The notes below the pieces were generated by a model. The model was not told where the DNA came from and did no database searches. It worked only from the letters and a program-made list of their open reading frames with translations. From assembly GCA_949300615.1 (NCBI GenBank), contig CASGEW010000008.1:1-51480 (forward strand): DNA of 51,480 bases, read 5' to 3'. The stretch is from an uncultured Bacteroidales bacterium (lineage in GTDB: Bacteria; Bacteroidota; Bacteroidia; Bacteroidales; CHK158-818). Made by a program: the position numbers and the translations under genes. The first letter of the stretch is position 1; each line of letters begins with the position of its first letter. Positions 15,671 through 24,947 of the stretch are shown one piece after another.

Positions 15671-17194
15671 ATGAAAAAGAAAGCATTCTTATTGATCCTC
15701 GACGGATGGGGAATCGGCAACCATTCCAAAGCCGACGTTATCAGCAATACCCCTACCCCGTATTGGGATTATCTGTTGGCCAACTATCCCCATTCTCAAT
15801 TACAGGCATCCGGCGAAAACGTCGGATTACCTGACGGACAAATGGGAAACTCGGAAGTGGGACACCTGAACATCGGTGCCGGACGCGTCGTTTATCAGGA
15901 CCTGGTAAAAATCAACCGGGCCTGCAAAGACAACTCCATCCTGCAAAACCCCGAAATAAAAGCGGCTTTTGAATACGCCAAGAAAAACAACGTACAGGTT
16001 CACTTCATGGGTCTGGTTTCGGACGGAGGCGTACACAGCTCTCTCAATCACCTGGAAAAACTGTGCGACATAGCCAAAGAGTACAACATCGAAAAGACAT
16101 TCGTCCACTGCTTTATGGACGGCCGCGATACCGACCCGCGCAGCGGCTTGGGCTTCATCAAACAACTGGAAGAGCACATGGCCAAATCAACCGGAAAAAT
16201 CGCATCCATCATCGGACGTTACTATGCCATGGACCGCGACAAACGGTGGGAACGCATAAAAGAGGCTTACGACCTGATCGTGAACGGGAAAGGTGCTCCC
16301 TTTACCGATATGCAGACGGCAATGAAGGCCTCTTACGATGCCGACGTTACGGACGAATTCATCAAACCGATCGTGCACGTGGATGAAAACGGCCAACCGG
16401 TAGGCGTTATCAAGCCTAACGACCTGGTTATCTTCTTCAACTACCGCAACGACCGCGCCAAAGAGCTGACCATCGTACTGACCCAACAGGATATGCCCGA
16501 AGCCGGGATGCATACCCTGCCGCTCTACTACTGCTGCATGACGCCGTACGATGCCAAATTCATCGGGGTACACATCCTTTTCGACAAAGAAAATGTGGCC
16601 AATACCCTCGGCGAGGTGGTAAGCAAAGCCGGATTGCGGCAACTGCGTATTGCCGAAACGGAAAAATATGCGCACGTTACCTTCTTCTTCTCGGGCGGAC
16701 GTGAAAAAGAGTTCGACCTGGAAGAACGTATCCTGATCCCGTCGCCCAAAGTAGCCACCTACGACCTGAAACCGGAAATGAGTATCTACGAAGTCAAAGA
16801 CGCTTTGGTTGAGGCGCTCAACAGCAACCGTTTCGACTTGGTTGTCTGCAACTTCGCCAACGGCGACATGGTAGGGCATACCGGTGTGCTGGAAGCCATC
16901 CAGAAAGCGGTAGTGGCCGTAGATGCCTGCGTAAAAGACGTTATAGAAGCTGCCAAGGCAAACGGATACGAATCGATTGTCATTGCCGACCACGGTAATG
17001 CCGATAATGCAATCAACGCCGACGGTACGCCCAATACGGCACACTCGCTCAACCCCGTTCCCTTTATCTACATCTCCGACAACAAGTCGGCCCAGGTAGA
17101 AAACGGTATCTTGGCGGATGTGGCTCCCTCGATCTGCCAGATCCTGGGCATCACGCCTCCTGCGGAAATGACCGGACACGGATTAATCAAATAA
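15671..17194 (+). CDS. gpmI: 2,3-bisphosphoglycerate-independent phosphoglycerate mutase
   Basis: GpmI (507 residues) interconverts 3- and 2-phosphoglycerate in glycolysis without a cofactor, using two Mn2+ ions. It belongs to the alkaline phosphatase superfamily: [10 protein letters not shown] holds the first metal ligand, [15 protein letters not shown] the phosphorylated Ser, [14 protein letters not shown] and [11 protein letters not shown] the substrate site, and NGDMVGHTG with [10 protein letters not shown] the remaining metal ligands. The ATG at 15671 follows the -7 box. Longer in-frame starts upstream overlap the divergent methyltransferase and are rejected. A strong terminator follows. 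Confidence 0.97.
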   Translation: MKKKAFLLILDGWGIGNHSKADVISNTPTPYWDYLLANYPHSQLQASGENVGLPDGQMGNSEVGHLNIGAGRVVYQDLVKINRACKDNSILQNPEIKAAFEYAKKNNVQVHFMGLVSDGGVHSSLNHLEKLCDIAKEYNIEKTFVHCFMDGRDTDPRSGLGFIKQLEEHMAKSTGKIASIIGRYYAMDRDKRWERIKEAYDLIVNGKGAPFTDMQTAMKASYDADVTDEFIKPIVHVDENGQPVGVIKPNDLVIFFNYRNDRAKELTIVLTQQDMPEAGMHTLPLYYCCMTPYDAKFIGVHILFDKENVANTLGEVVSKAGLRQLRIAETEKYAHVTFFFSGGREKEFDLEERILIPSPKVATYDLKPEMSIYEVKDALVEALNSNRFDLVVCNFANGDMVGHTGVLEAIQKAVVAVDACVKDVIEAAKANGYESIVIADHGNADNAINADGTPNTAHSLNPVPFIYISDNKSAQVENGILADVAPSICQILGITPPAEMTGHGLIK

Positions 17195-17217
17195 CCCGTT
17201 TCTCATAACCTGACAAG

Positions 17218-17251
17218 GAGTGGATTCCGTAAAGCGGAATCCACTCTTTTT
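17218..17251 (+). terminator. Intrinsic terminator after gpmI
   Basis: A 12-bp perfect stem (GAGTGGATTCCG 17218-17229 with CGGAATCCACTC 17235-17246), loop TAAAG, then TTTTTAT. Confidence 0.92.
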
Positions 17252-17271
17252 ATCCCGAACCATTCAGAGCC

Positions 17272-17847
17272 ATGCTACAAATAGAGAATACGGTCATCAG
17301 TTTCGACGTCCTAGAAAAATATTTTATCTGCGATTTGGAGAAATGTTTGGGGGCCTGCTGCATCGAAGGCGATGCCGGAGCTCCGATCGAAGCAGAAGAA
17401 AAAAACATCCTGGAAGAGTTGTTGCCGATTGTGTGGGACGACCTCACCCCGGCCGCCCAGGAAAAGATCAAAGAGCAGGGAGTCAGCTACATCGACGAGG
17501 AGGGCGACCTGGTAACCTCCATCGTCAACGGAAAAGATTGCGTCTTTACCTGTTACGACAAAGGCGGGATGTGCCAATGCGCCATCGAAAAAGCCTTCCG
17601 ACAAGGGAAAACCTCCTTTTACAAACCCATCTCCTGCCACCTCTACCCCATACGGATAAAACAGTTCGGAGAATATACGGCCGTCAACCTGCATAAATGG
17701 AAGATATGCAAAGCGGCTGCCGTTCTCGGCCGGAAGGAGGGGGTCAAGGCCTACCAATTCCTGAAAGAGCCGCTCATCCGAAGATTCGGAAAAGCGTGGT
17801 ACGAACAGTTGGAGATTGCCGCCCAAGAGCTACCGCAGCTGAAATAA
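17272..17847 (+). CDS. DUF3109 family Cys-rich protein
   Basis: The 191-residue protein matches DUF3109, common in Bacteroidota and of unknown function. It is rich in cysteine: CDLEKCLGACC near residues 20-30, CVFTCYDKGGMCQCAI near 85-101, ISCHLYP near 122-129 and WKICKAA near 144-150. This arrangement resembles the YkgJ-type metal-binding clusters and suggests an iron-sulfur or zinc site. There is no signal peptide. It begins 21 nt after the gpmI terminator and ends at a second terminator. I see no clear promoter of its own, so transcription by readthrough from gpmI is possible. Confidence 0.88.
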   Translation: MLQIENTVISFDVLEKYFICDLEKCLGACCIEGDAGAPIEAEEKNILEELLPIVWDDLTPAAQEKIKEQGVSYIDEEGDLVTSIVNGKDCVFTCYDKGGMCQCAIEKAFRQGKTSFYKPISCHLYPIRIKQFGEYTAVNLHKWKICKAAAVLGRKEGVKAYQFLKEPLIRRFGKAWYEQLEIAAQELPQLK

Positions 17848-17854
17848 CGAAACA

Positions 17855-17890
17855 AAAAGTCCCGGGAGGCTTAGCTTCCGGGACTTTTTT
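17855..17890. terminator. Bidirectional terminator
   Basis: AAAAAGTCCCGGGAG pairs with CTTCCGGGACTTTTTT (about 17855-17868 with 17875-17889) around a short loop. A-tract and T-tract on the two sides allow it to serve both convergent transcripts, the DUF3109 gene and glsB. Confidence 0.85.
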
Positions 17891-17901
17891 ATGATTCTAT
17901 T

Positions 17902-18849
17902 TTATGCTAACTTGATGGTCGCAAACTTATCGTACGTCTCGATATGGCGCGAACGCTTCTCTTCGAGAATCTCCTTGACGGCAACCAGAATACCCGACTC
18001 TTCGACATCGCCGAACTCGTCGTTTATAGCAGTTCCGAACATCCGCATGGTGGGAGACAGGCTCATATAGGCATTCACCAACGGCGGGATGTTAAACCCT
18101 AATTTCCGAATCTCGCTGTTCAGCACTTTGTAGTCGTCCTTAAAGCTGTCATAACGGAACAACTTTTCCATCTTGGCTACATCGGTATGGGTTTGCAACG
18201 GATGAATAGGAAAAACCAACCTATCGGGATCGGGAAAATGCTTGTTGAGGAAATATAAAATCATGTTTCTCCCTTCCGAAGGATAACTGGGATACATGGT
18301 TACCTTCCCGAAGAAATACTGTACCTGCGGATAATCGACCGTAAGCGCACCCAATCCGTCCCACAGGTTATCGAGGGCAAAAAGACTTTTCGATCCGGCC
18401 TTGGACGACTGGTACTCCAACGTAACGAACGAACGCCCCAGCTCCAACGTATTGGGCATATAATCTTTCAGGAAACGTTCTGAAAAATGGAACATATGCG
18501 AGGTCGCCAACATCGGTTGGCCATTCTCGAAATAGGATACATCGCTGCCTACCAGGAAACGATACCCCCCCAGAATTTTCTCCTCTTCGGGACTCCAGAC
18601 GATAAGTTGTTTGTATGGGTTCGGCATGACATCGTACTCGTCGATATCCACCGGAAGGCCTGTTCCTCCGCCGGCCTGACGGAACGCTATTTCCCTGAGG
18701 CGACCCACTTCCTTCATGGTATTGGGCGCTTCGTTATGGGAAAATATATATATTTCGTTGTTCCCTTTGCGCGTGGTACGCATAAATTTATCGGGTGTCA
18801 GCTCTGACTTGATAATCTCTTTGTCAACGGGTGCAATTATATTTTCCAT
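17902..18849 (-). CDS. glsB: GNAT-type N-acyltransferase (glycine lipid synthesis, GlsB-like)
   Basis: The 315-residue protein resembles the OlsB/GlsB acyltransferases that attach a 3-hydroxy fatty acid to the amino group of an amino acid. In Bacteroides the GlsB/GlsA pair makes glycine lipids of the envelope. Visible are VGRLREIAFRQAGGGTG and DEYDVMPNPYKQLIVW with ILGGYRFLVG (the acyl-thioester binding fold), and LELGRSFVTLEYQ. It lies 13 nt after the second acyltransferase gene on the same strand, as in the known pair. The amino acid used cannot be told from sequence; glycine is inferred from known Bacteroides enzymes. Confidence 0.82.
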   Translation of the reverse strand: MENIIAPVDKEIIKSELTPDKFMRTTRKGNNEIYIFSHNEAPNTMKEVGRLREIAFRQAGGGTGLPVDIDEYDVMPNPYKQLIVWSPEEEKILGGYRFLVGSDVSYFENGQPMLATSHMFHFSERFLKDYMPNTLELGRSFVTLEYQSSKAGSKSLFALDNLWDGLGALTVDYPQVQYFFGKVTMYPSYPSEGRNMILYFLNKHFPDPDRLVFPIHPLQTHTDVAKMEKLFRYDSFKDDYKVLNSEIRKLGFNIPPLVNAYMSLSPTMRMFGTAINDEFGDVEESGILVAVKEILEEKRSRHIETYDKFATIKLA

Positions 18850-18862
18850 AATTTGATGAATG

Positions 18863-19687
18863 TCATTTTTTCAACTTATATACAACCTCTTTTACATAAG
18901 CTGCCCATGCCGACTGGCTCTTGCTGTTGTCGAATGTCTGCCAGGGAATAGGTTTGCCAATATGTATGGTAAATGTTTTGTTTCTACTCTTGAACATTTC
19001 GCTGGGCAAATAAATCATCTCTATGTTCACCTTAATGCCCATCTTCTTGCGCAACCATGCCAGCCGGTAAAAGAACTTGCTATTCAGCCCTTCAAAATAT
19101 ACCGGGATAACATCCCGCTGATATTGAACCGTTTTGGCGATGAAAGATTTTTTCCAATCCAGGTCTGCAATCCCCCCTTTTTGTATACGAGAAACCAATC
19201 CGGCAGGGAATACGAATATTTGCTGATCCGACTCGTATGCCCGAGCCAACTCCTCTGCTGCACCTTTTGCCTGTGCCCCGTGTTTGTTGATGGGTAAAAA
19301 TACCGGGGCAAGCGGCTTGACATTCATCAACAAATCGTTTACAACGAATTTGATGCTTGACGGGTACTTTTCGCCAAAGATAGAGACGAAACTCACACCG
19401 TCCAGCCCACCCAGAGGATGATTCGAGGCAAAGGTAAAACGACCTTTTTCAGGAATGTTTTCAAGACCTTCCACACGAGTGGTTACATTTAACTCTGATA
19501 ACAACGCTTTGGCAAAATCGACTCCTTCACATCCGGCATACTTGCGCAGAATGGCATTCATCTGTTCTTGACAAATCGTCTTTTCCAAAAAGCGAAACAA
19601 AAAAGCCGGTAATTTTTTCCCCAATTCCGGGGCTTTCTTCTTAACGACCTTTTCAATGTCTATTTGCATTGGAAAGTTTGCTTCCAT
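18863..19687 (-). CDS. glsA: PlsC-like O-acyltransferase (glycine lipid synthesis, GlsA-like)
   Basis: This 274-residue protein of the lysophospholipid acyltransferase family carries the catalytic HX4D box in NHPLGGLDGVSFVS and the later VFPAGLVSR block. Paired with a GNAT N-acyltransferase it matches GlsA, which adds the second, ester-linked fatty acid to N-acyl glycine. It probably acts at the inner face of the cytoplasmic membrane. ATG at 19687 (MEANFPMQID) lies 32 nt after a -7 box; a TTG at 19705 in frame and a later ATG at 19669 are less likely. It is the first gene of the pair and drives glsB. Confidence 0.83.
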   Translation of the reverse strand: MEANFPMQIDIEKVVKKKAPELGKKLPAFLFRFLEKTICQEQMNAILRKYAGCEGVDFAKALLSELNVTTRVEGLENIPEKGRFTFASNHPLGGLDGVSFVSIFGEKYPSSIKFVVNDLLMNVKPLAPVFLPINKHGAQAKGAAEELARAYESDQQIFVFPAGLVSRIQKGGIADLDWKKSFIAKTVQYQRDVIPVYFEGLNSKFFYRLAWLRKKMGIKVNIEMIYLPSEMFKSRNKTFTIHIGKPIPWQTFDNSKSQSAWAAYVKEVVYKLKK

Positions 19688-19718
19688 TAAATTTTCTATT
19701 CTCAAAAAATATCCTCGC

Positions 19719-19726
19719 CAAAAGTA
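19719..19726 (-). promoter_or_regulatory. -7 box for glsA-glsB
   Basis: TACTTTTG on the - strand is an exact TAnnTTTG match, 32 nt before the glsA ATG. Confidence 0.5.
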
Positions 19727-19762
19727 CGCAAAAACTCTATATTTTTATCTAAATGAATCTCT

Positions 19763-19770
19763 TATTTTTG
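19763..19770 (+). promoter_or_regulatory. Possible -7 box pointing to the dcw cluster
   Basis: TATTTTTG matches TAnnTTTG and is 27 nt before the ATG of a 45-codon open frame and 312 nt before rsmH. The surroundings are very A/T-rich, so a chance match is possible. Confidence 0.35.
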
Positions 19771-19796
19771 TTTTCCTGCCATTTTTACCTGAACTT

Positions 19797-19934
19797 ATGC
19801 CCAAATATGACTTTTCAAACTACTTTTTAGACGATAATCTGAGGCAAAAGATTACTGAGCAAGAAAAAAAATTTCTATTTTTTATCCGATGCTTTTTATC
19901 TCCCTTTCAAAAGAACGGGTGTTTTCTTAAATAA
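19797..19934 (+). CDS. Possible small protein, 45 residues, unrecognised
   Basis: Open frame MPKYDFSNYFLDDNLRQKIT... ending NGCFLK, rich in Phe and Lys, preceded at a suitable distance by a TATTTTTG box. It lies in the 394-nt gap (19688-20081) between glsA and rsmH, where mraZ would be expected in many bacteria, but it does not resemble MraZ. The region is much more A/T-rich than the neighbouring genes, so this may be leader sequence with a chance frame. Apart from this frame and the promoter candidates, I see nothing in the gap. Confidence 0.25.
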   Translation: MPKYDFSNYFLDDNLRQKITEQEKKFLFFIRCFLSPFQKNGCFLK

Positions 19935-20032
19935 AATATTACAATTTGACAATTTAAACCGTTGGATATGTGTTGAAAACTTTTGATCCAAAAAAAATAG
20001 ATCGATATAAAAATTGTATGCAAAAATATTAA

Positions 20033-20040
20033 TACCTTTA
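20033..20040 (+). promoter_or_regulatory. Candidate -7 box for rsmH and the dcw cluster
   Basis: TACCTTTA, one mismatch to TAnnTTTG, 42 nt before the rsmH ATG; a TTG lies 16 nt upstream (20014-20016). Confidence 0.45.
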
Positions 20041-20081
20041 TCGGTTGAAAATTATACCCGAACGAATAGAGCCTTACAATA

Positions 20082-20990
20082 ATGCAAAGTCCTGTTTATC
20101 ACATACCTGCATTGCTACCAGAATGTATGGAGGGGCTGCGTATTCTCCCGGACGGCACCTATGTGGACGTTACATTCGGAGGGGGAGGCCATTCCCGGGA
20201 AATTATCCGGCACTTAGGCCCCGAAGGACGGTTGCTGGCATTCGACCAAGATCTGGATGCCCAGCAAAATAGCTTAGACGATGACCGGTTTACTTTCATC
20301 CACAGTAATTTCAGGTTCCTGAAAAATTTCCTGCGTTATTATCAGGCTGAACGTATCGACGGCTTATTAGCCGATTTGGGAGTATCGTTCCACCATTTCG
20401 ATGAGGCCGAAAGGGGATTCTCTTTCCGCTTTGACGGAGCGTTGGATATGCGGATGAACCAACAATCTCCCCAAACGGCGGCAACGGTTCTGAACAGTTA
20501 CGACGAAGAGCGGTTGTCCGATATTTTCTACCTCTACGGCGAATTGCCGCAGGCTCGTAAACTGGCAAATGCCATCATCAAAAGCCGACAGACGAATCCG
20601 TTACAGACCATCAACAACCTGTTGGAAGTGGTACGTCCGTATATCAACCGCAAACAGGAGAAGAAAGAGTTGGCGCAACTGTTCCAAGCCTTACGCATAG
20701 AGGTAAACGCCGAAATGGAAAGTCTGCGCAAGATGCTGCGACAGGCTCTGGATATACTCAACCCCGGAGGACGGTTAGTGGTGCTCACCTACCACTCGCT
20801 CGAAGACCGGTTGGTAAAGAACTTCTTTAAAACCGGAAACTTTGAGGGAAAGGCAGACAAGGACTTTTTCGGGAAAACAACCACCCCGTTCAAACTCATC
20901 AACCGCAAAGTGATCGTACCTACGGAGGAAGAGATAGAACGGAATCCCCGTTCCAGAAGTGCGAAACTGAGGATTGCCGAGAAACTGTAA
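20082..20990 (+). CDS. rsmH: 16S rRNA (cytosine-1402-N4)-methyltransferase
   Basis: RsmH/MraW (302 residues) methylates N4 of C1402 in the ribosomal P site, using S-adenosylmethionine. Key blocks are PVYHIPALLPE, the cofactor site YVDVTFGGGGHSREI, LLADLGVSFHHFDEAERGFSF and VLTYHSLEDRLVKNFF, all full-length family features. ATG at 20082. It opens the dcw cluster; ftsL follows after 21 nt. Confidence 0.97.
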   Translation: MQSPVYHIPALLPECMEGLRILPDGTYVDVTFGGGGHSREIIRHLGPEGRLLAFDQDLDAQQNSLDDDRFTFIHSNFRFLKNFLRYYQAERIDGLLADLGVSFHHFDEAERGFSFRFDGALDMRMNQQSPQTAATVLNSYDEERLSDIFYLYGELPQARKLANAIIKSRQTNPLQTINNLLEVVRPYINRKQEKKELAQLFQALRIEVNAEMESLRKMLRQALDILNPGGRLVVLTYHSLEDRLVKNFFKTGNFEGKADKDFFGKTTTPFKLINRKVIVPTEEEIERNPRSRSAKLRIAEKL

Positions 20991-21011
20991 CAAACGAGAG
21001 AGCAAAAACAG

Positions 21012-21359
21012 ATGAAAAAGATAAACAACAGATTATCCAAAATATTGAGCGACCTCGACCTGAAAGGGATCCTGCAAGGCCATATCATCTCTACCGAATG
21101 GATGTTCCGGTATTGGAAACGGATTCTGGTAGTCGCCATTTTACTTATCATATACATCAGCAACCGTTATACCTGCCAGATGAAAATCAGCGAAATCGGC
21201 TCATTGCAACGGGAACTGGTCAATATCCGTTACGAAGCATTGACCATCTCCTCCGAACTGCTGGGGAGCAGCCGGCAGTCGCAAATAAAAGAGATGGTTA
21301 AAGAGAAAGGCCTCGATCTGGAAGAGTCCCAACAACCCCCTTACAAGTTATCCAAATAA
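21012..21359 (+). CDS. ftsL: FtsL-like cell division protein
   Basis: This 115-residue bitopic membrane protein has a cytoplasmic N-terminus (about 1-37), one membrane segment (about 38-54, RILVVAILLIIYISNRY) and a predicted coiled coil outside (about 58-95, KISEIGSLQRELVNIRYEA). Size, topology and position between rsmH and ftsI match FtsL, which recruits FtsW-FtsI to the division site with FtsQ and a FtsB-like partner. Sequence identity in FtsL is always low, so the call rests mainly on context and topology. The gap to ftsI is 4 nt. Confidence 0.88.
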   Translation: MKKINNRLSKILSDLDLKGILQGHIISTEWMFRYWKRILVVAILLIIYISNRYTCQMKISEIGSLQRELVNIRYEALTISSELLGSSRQSQIKEMVKEKGLDLEESQQPPYKLSK

Positions 21360-21363
21360 TGCA

Positions 21364-23478
21364 ATGATTGATCCCAAACAAAATATTCTTCTCCGTTACC
21401 TCTCTGTTGCAGCGTTTATCCTGGTCATCTGCTTCGCCATCCAACGCAAGGCGGGAAAAACAATCTTCGTAGAGGGCCGTTACTGGAAAGAGAAGGCCGC
21501 TGCCACCAAAATAGAGGATATTATCGTCGAACCCAACCGAGGGAACATCCTGGCCCAAGACGGACGACTGATGGCCAGCAGTATCCCCCAATACTATCTG
21601 TACCTCGATTTCAAAGCCGACGGATTTAAAATCGACACATTCAGGCATTACTTGCCGCAACTGTCGAAAGCGCTATCGGCAAAACTGAAAAACAAGTCGG
21701 CCGCCGACTATGCCGCGCACCTGATGAAAGGGTATAAATCGGGCAGCCGGCACTTCTTAATCTCCCCGATCAAGGTCTCCTACACCGACCTGAAAGAGAT
21801 CAAGACATATCCTTTCCTGCGCATGAACCCCAACAAAAGCGGATTTCACACCAGGGCCATGATGCAACGCAAGAAACCGTTCGGGTCGCTGGCTTCGCGC
21901 ACCATCGGAGACATTTACGGCGAAGCGGACAAAGGGGGCAAAAACGGCATAGAGCTGGCTTACGACTCGCTGCTGCGGGGAACTCCGGGTACCAGTACCC
22001 GACAACGGGTACGCGGCCGTTGGGAAAAAATCATCAACGAAAAGCCGATAGACGGGATGGATATTAGAACCACTATCGATATTGAAATACAAGACATTAC
22101 AGAGAATGCCCTGACCGAAAAACTCAAAGAGATAGATGCCGAATCGGGAACAGCCGTTGTCATGGAGGTAAAAACCGGTGAGGTAAAGGCCATTACCAAC
22201 ATCGCCCGCATACAGCCGGGCGTATATGCCGAAACCAAAAACCATGCCGTGGCCGACGAAATAGAACCGGGCTCGACCTTCAAGGTGGCATCCATGATGG
22301 CAGCTATCGACGATGGTGTGGTGAAACCCGACGACGAGGTGGATACCGGAAACGGCATTTACTTCTATGCCGGGGCCCGTATGACAGACCACAACTGGAA
22401 CCACGGAGGATATCACGTGATTACGGCCAAAGAGGCCATTTGGAACTCCTCCAACATCGGTGTGGCCAAACTCATCTTGAAGGCTTATGAAAAAGAGCCC
22501 CAGAAATACGTGGATAAACTGTACGAAATGGGGTTGAACGAAGCGGTCGATTTAGGTATCCCGGGGGCAGGACGTCCCAAAATAAAACACCCCATCCAAA
22601 ACAAAAACGCCTGGTCGCGTACCTCGCTGCCGTGGATGTCGTTCGGTTACGAAACCCAGATTCCCCCCATCTATACGTTGATGTTTTTCAACGCCATCGC
22701 CAACGACGGGAAGATGATAAAACCGATTTTCGTAAAAGAGATTTGCCAAAACGGAAATACCGTAAATACGTTCAAAACCGAAACCGTCCGCTCCTCCATC
22801 TGCTCTGGCAAAACGCTGGACATCATCCGAGAAATGCTGGTAGGCGTGGTTGAATACGGAACCGGGAAAGCCGTGAAATCAGATCATATAAAAATAGCCG
22901 GAAAAACCGGAACGGCACAAATCGCCTCGGGCGGAGTGTATCGCGGCAGCGGACACCAGGTATCGTTTTGCGGATACTTCCCCGCTGATGACCCGAAATA
23001 TTCCTGTATCGTAGTGATACGGCGCCCCAGCTCCAAATTCTACCCTTCGGGAGGTACCATGTCGGGAGGTGTATTCAAAAACATCGCCGAGCAGATTTAT
23101 GCCCACAGCCTCACCCTGCCCATCTCGGACCTGGCCCCTGACAGCGTCCATATACACACGCCGATCGTCCTGAACGGGAATTACAAAGAGACTGAACGGG
23201 TATTGGATGAACTGGACATCGCCTTCGACGACAACCAGGAGAAATCCGATTGGGTACGGACCGATATAGAACCGGACAAGGTGGAGCTAAAAGATTTGAA
23301 TTGCATCGAAAACCTCGTTCCCCAAGTCGTAGGAATGGGGGCACGAGACGCTACCTACCTGTTGGAATCGGCCGGACTGAAAGTCCAGATCAACGGAAAA
23401 GGACGGGTATCGAGCCAATCCATTAAAGGAGGAACAAAGGTAACCAAAGGAAGAACGGTTGTTTTGACATTAAAATAA
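21364..23478 (+). CDS. ftsI: Division-specific penicillin-binding protein (FtsI/PBP3) with PASTA domain
   Basis: The 704-residue class B transpeptidase cross-links septal peptidoglycan. An N-terminal membrane anchor (about 10-25) is followed by the pedestal domain (EPNRGNILAQDGRLMASSIP) and the transpeptidase domain. That domain has the active-site Ser in GSTFKVASM (SxxK), SSN in IWNSSNIGVAK and the KTG triad in IAGKTGTAQIA. The C-terminal 65 residues (LVPQVVGMGARDATYLLESA to the end) form a PASTA domain. It works in complex with FtsW, encoded five genes downstream. Confidence 0.96.
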   Translation: MIDPKQNILLRYLSVAAFILVICFAIQRKAGKTIFVEGRYWKEKAAATKIEDIIVEPNRGNILAQDGRLMASSIPQYYLYLDFKADGFKIDTFRHYLPQLSKALSAKLKNKSAADYAAHLMKGYKSGSRHFLISPIKVSYTDLKEIKTYPFLRMNPNKSGFHTRAMMQRKKPFGSLASRTIGDIYGEADKGGKNGIELAYDSLLRGTPGTSTRQRVRGRWEKIINEKPIDGMDIRTTIDIEIQDITENALTEKLKEIDAESGTAVVMEVKTGEVKAITNIARIQPGVYAETKNHAVADEIEPGSTFKVASMMAAIDDGVVKPDDEVDTGNGIYFYAGARMTDHNWNHGGYHVITAKEAIWNSSNIGVAKLILKAYEKEPQKYVDKLYEMGLNEAVDLGIPGAGRPKIKHPIQNKNAWSRTSLPWMSFGYETQIPPIYTLMFFNAIANDGKMIKPIFVKEICQNGNTVNTFKTETVRSSICSGKTLDIIREMLVGVVEYGTGKAVKSDHIKIAGKTGTAQIASGGVYRGSGHQVSFCGYFPADDPKYSCIVVIRRPSSKFYPSGGTMSGGVFKNIAEQIYAHSLTLPISDLAPDSVHIHTPIVLNGNYKETERVLDELDIAFDDNQEKSDWVRTDIEPDKVELKDLNCIENLVPQVVGMGARDATYLLESAGLKVQINGKGRVSSQSIKGGTKVTKGRTVVLTLK

Positions 23479-23484
23479 TAACGG

Positions 23485-24942
23485 ATGAAACTAACAGACC
23501 TGTTATCCCGCATCGGCATCTTACGCCAACAGGGAGATATGCAACAAAATATCTCGGGAATCACCGCAGATTCCCGAAAAGTGGAACCGGGAAGCCTGTT
23601 CGTGGCCATATCCGGAACCGTATCGGACGGACACGATTACATCGAGAAAGCCCTTGCACAAGGGGCCTCGGCCGTAGTATGCCAAAAATGGCCCCAAGCC
23701 ACATCCCCCCACGTAACCTATATACAGGTAAAAGAGAGTGCTCAGGCATGGGGGATGATTACCTCGGCCTGGTTCGGGTACCCGTCGGAAAAGCTAATCC
23801 TGACGGGTGTTACCGGCACCAACGGGAAAACGACCATCGCCACCCTGCTGTATGAATTATTCTCTATGGAAGGAGAAACCGTAGGGCTGCTCTCGACGGT
23901 TTGCAACTACATCGGGAAAGAGGCCATCGCCGCTACGCATACCACCCCCGACCCATTCGAGCTGAACTACCTGCTCGGCAGGATGGTCGAAGCCGGATGC
24001 CGGCACGCCTTCATGGAGGTCAGCTCCCATTCGGTAGATCAGAAACGCATCGCAGGGCTCCGGTTCAAAGGGGGAATCTTTACCAACCTGACCCGCGATC
24101 ACCTCGACTACCACAAAACGGTCGAAGCATATCTGAAAGCCAAAAAGGGATTTTTCGACGCCCTCCCTGCCGATGCGTTCGCCCTGACCAACGGCGACGA
24201 CAAAAACGGCAAGGTGATGTTACAAAATACGGCTGCGGCCCAATACACCTACTCATTGCGAGGGATGGCCGACTTTAAGGGCCGCATCTTGGAAAGCCAT
24301 TTCGACGGTACGGAGTTGGAAATAAACAATCGCCAACTGTTTGTCCGGTTCGTAGGACGTTTCAACGCCTACAACCTGTTAGCCGTTTACGGGGCGGCTA
24401 CCCTGTTGGGGATGGACGAAGAAACCCTGCTGGTAAACATGAGCCGGTTAATCCCGGTATCAGGCAGATTCCAGACCCTGCGTTCGCCCAACGGATTCAC
24501 GGCAATCGTCGATTACGCACACACGCCCGACGCCATCAAAAACATCCTGACGGCTGTTCACGAGGTACTCAACGCAAAAGGAAAGGTCATTTCGGTGGTA
24601 GGAGCCGGAGGTAACCGCGACAAAGGGAAACGTCCGTTGATGGCACAGGAAACGGTGGCCCAAAGCGACCGGGTCATCCTGACGTCGGACAACCCGCGTT
24701 TTGAACAACCCGAAGCCATCATCGACGATATGCTGCAAGGCCTAACGCCCGAACAACAACAAAAGGTCTTGACCATCACCGACCGCCGGCAGGCCATCAA
24801 GACGGCCATCATGCTGGCGCAACCGGGCGACGTGGTAGTGGTAGCAGGTAAAGGGCACGAAGACTACCAAGAGATACAAGGAGTAAAACACCATTTTAAC
24901 GACAAGGAAGAAATCGAGGCGTTGTTCGCCCAAATGCAGTAG
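23485..24942 (+). CDS. murE: UDP-MurNAc-tripeptide synthetase (meso-DAP adding)
   Basis: MurE (485 residues) adds the third amino acid to UDP-MurNAc-L-Ala-D-Glu in the cytoplasm. It has the Mur ligase layout: N-terminal UDP-binding domain ([18 protein letters not shown]), central ATP domain with [15 protein letters not shown], and C-terminal domain. The DNPR motif ([14 protein letters not shown]) marks meso-diaminopimelate-adding enzymes rather than lysine-adding ones, which indicates DAP-type peptidoglycan. ATG at 23485, 6 nt after the ftsI stop. Confidence 0.97.
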   Translation: MKLTDLLSRIGILRQQGDMQQNISGITADSRKVEPGSLFVAISGTVSDGHDYIEKALAQGASAVVCQKWPQATSPHVTYIQVKESAQAWGMITSAWFGYPSEKLILTGVTGTNGKTTIATLLYELFSMEGETVGLLSTVCNYIGKEAIAATHTTPDPFELNYLLGRMVEAGCRHAFMEVSSHSVDQKRIAGLRFKGGIFTNLTRDHLDYHKTVEAYLKAKKGFFDALPADAFALTNGDDKNGKVMLQNTAAAQYTYSLRGMADFKGRILESHFDGTELEINNRQLFVRFVGRFNAYNLLAVYGAATLLGMDEETLLVNMSRLIPVSGRFQTLRSPNGFTAIVDYAHTPDAIKNILTAVHEVLNAKGKVISVVGAGGNRDKGKRPLMAQETVAQSDRVILTSDNPRFEQPEAIIDDMLQGLTPEQQQKVLTITDRRQAIKTAIMLAQPGDVVVVAGKGHEDYQEIQGVKHHFNDKEEIEALFAQMQ

Positions 24943-24947
24943 AGATC

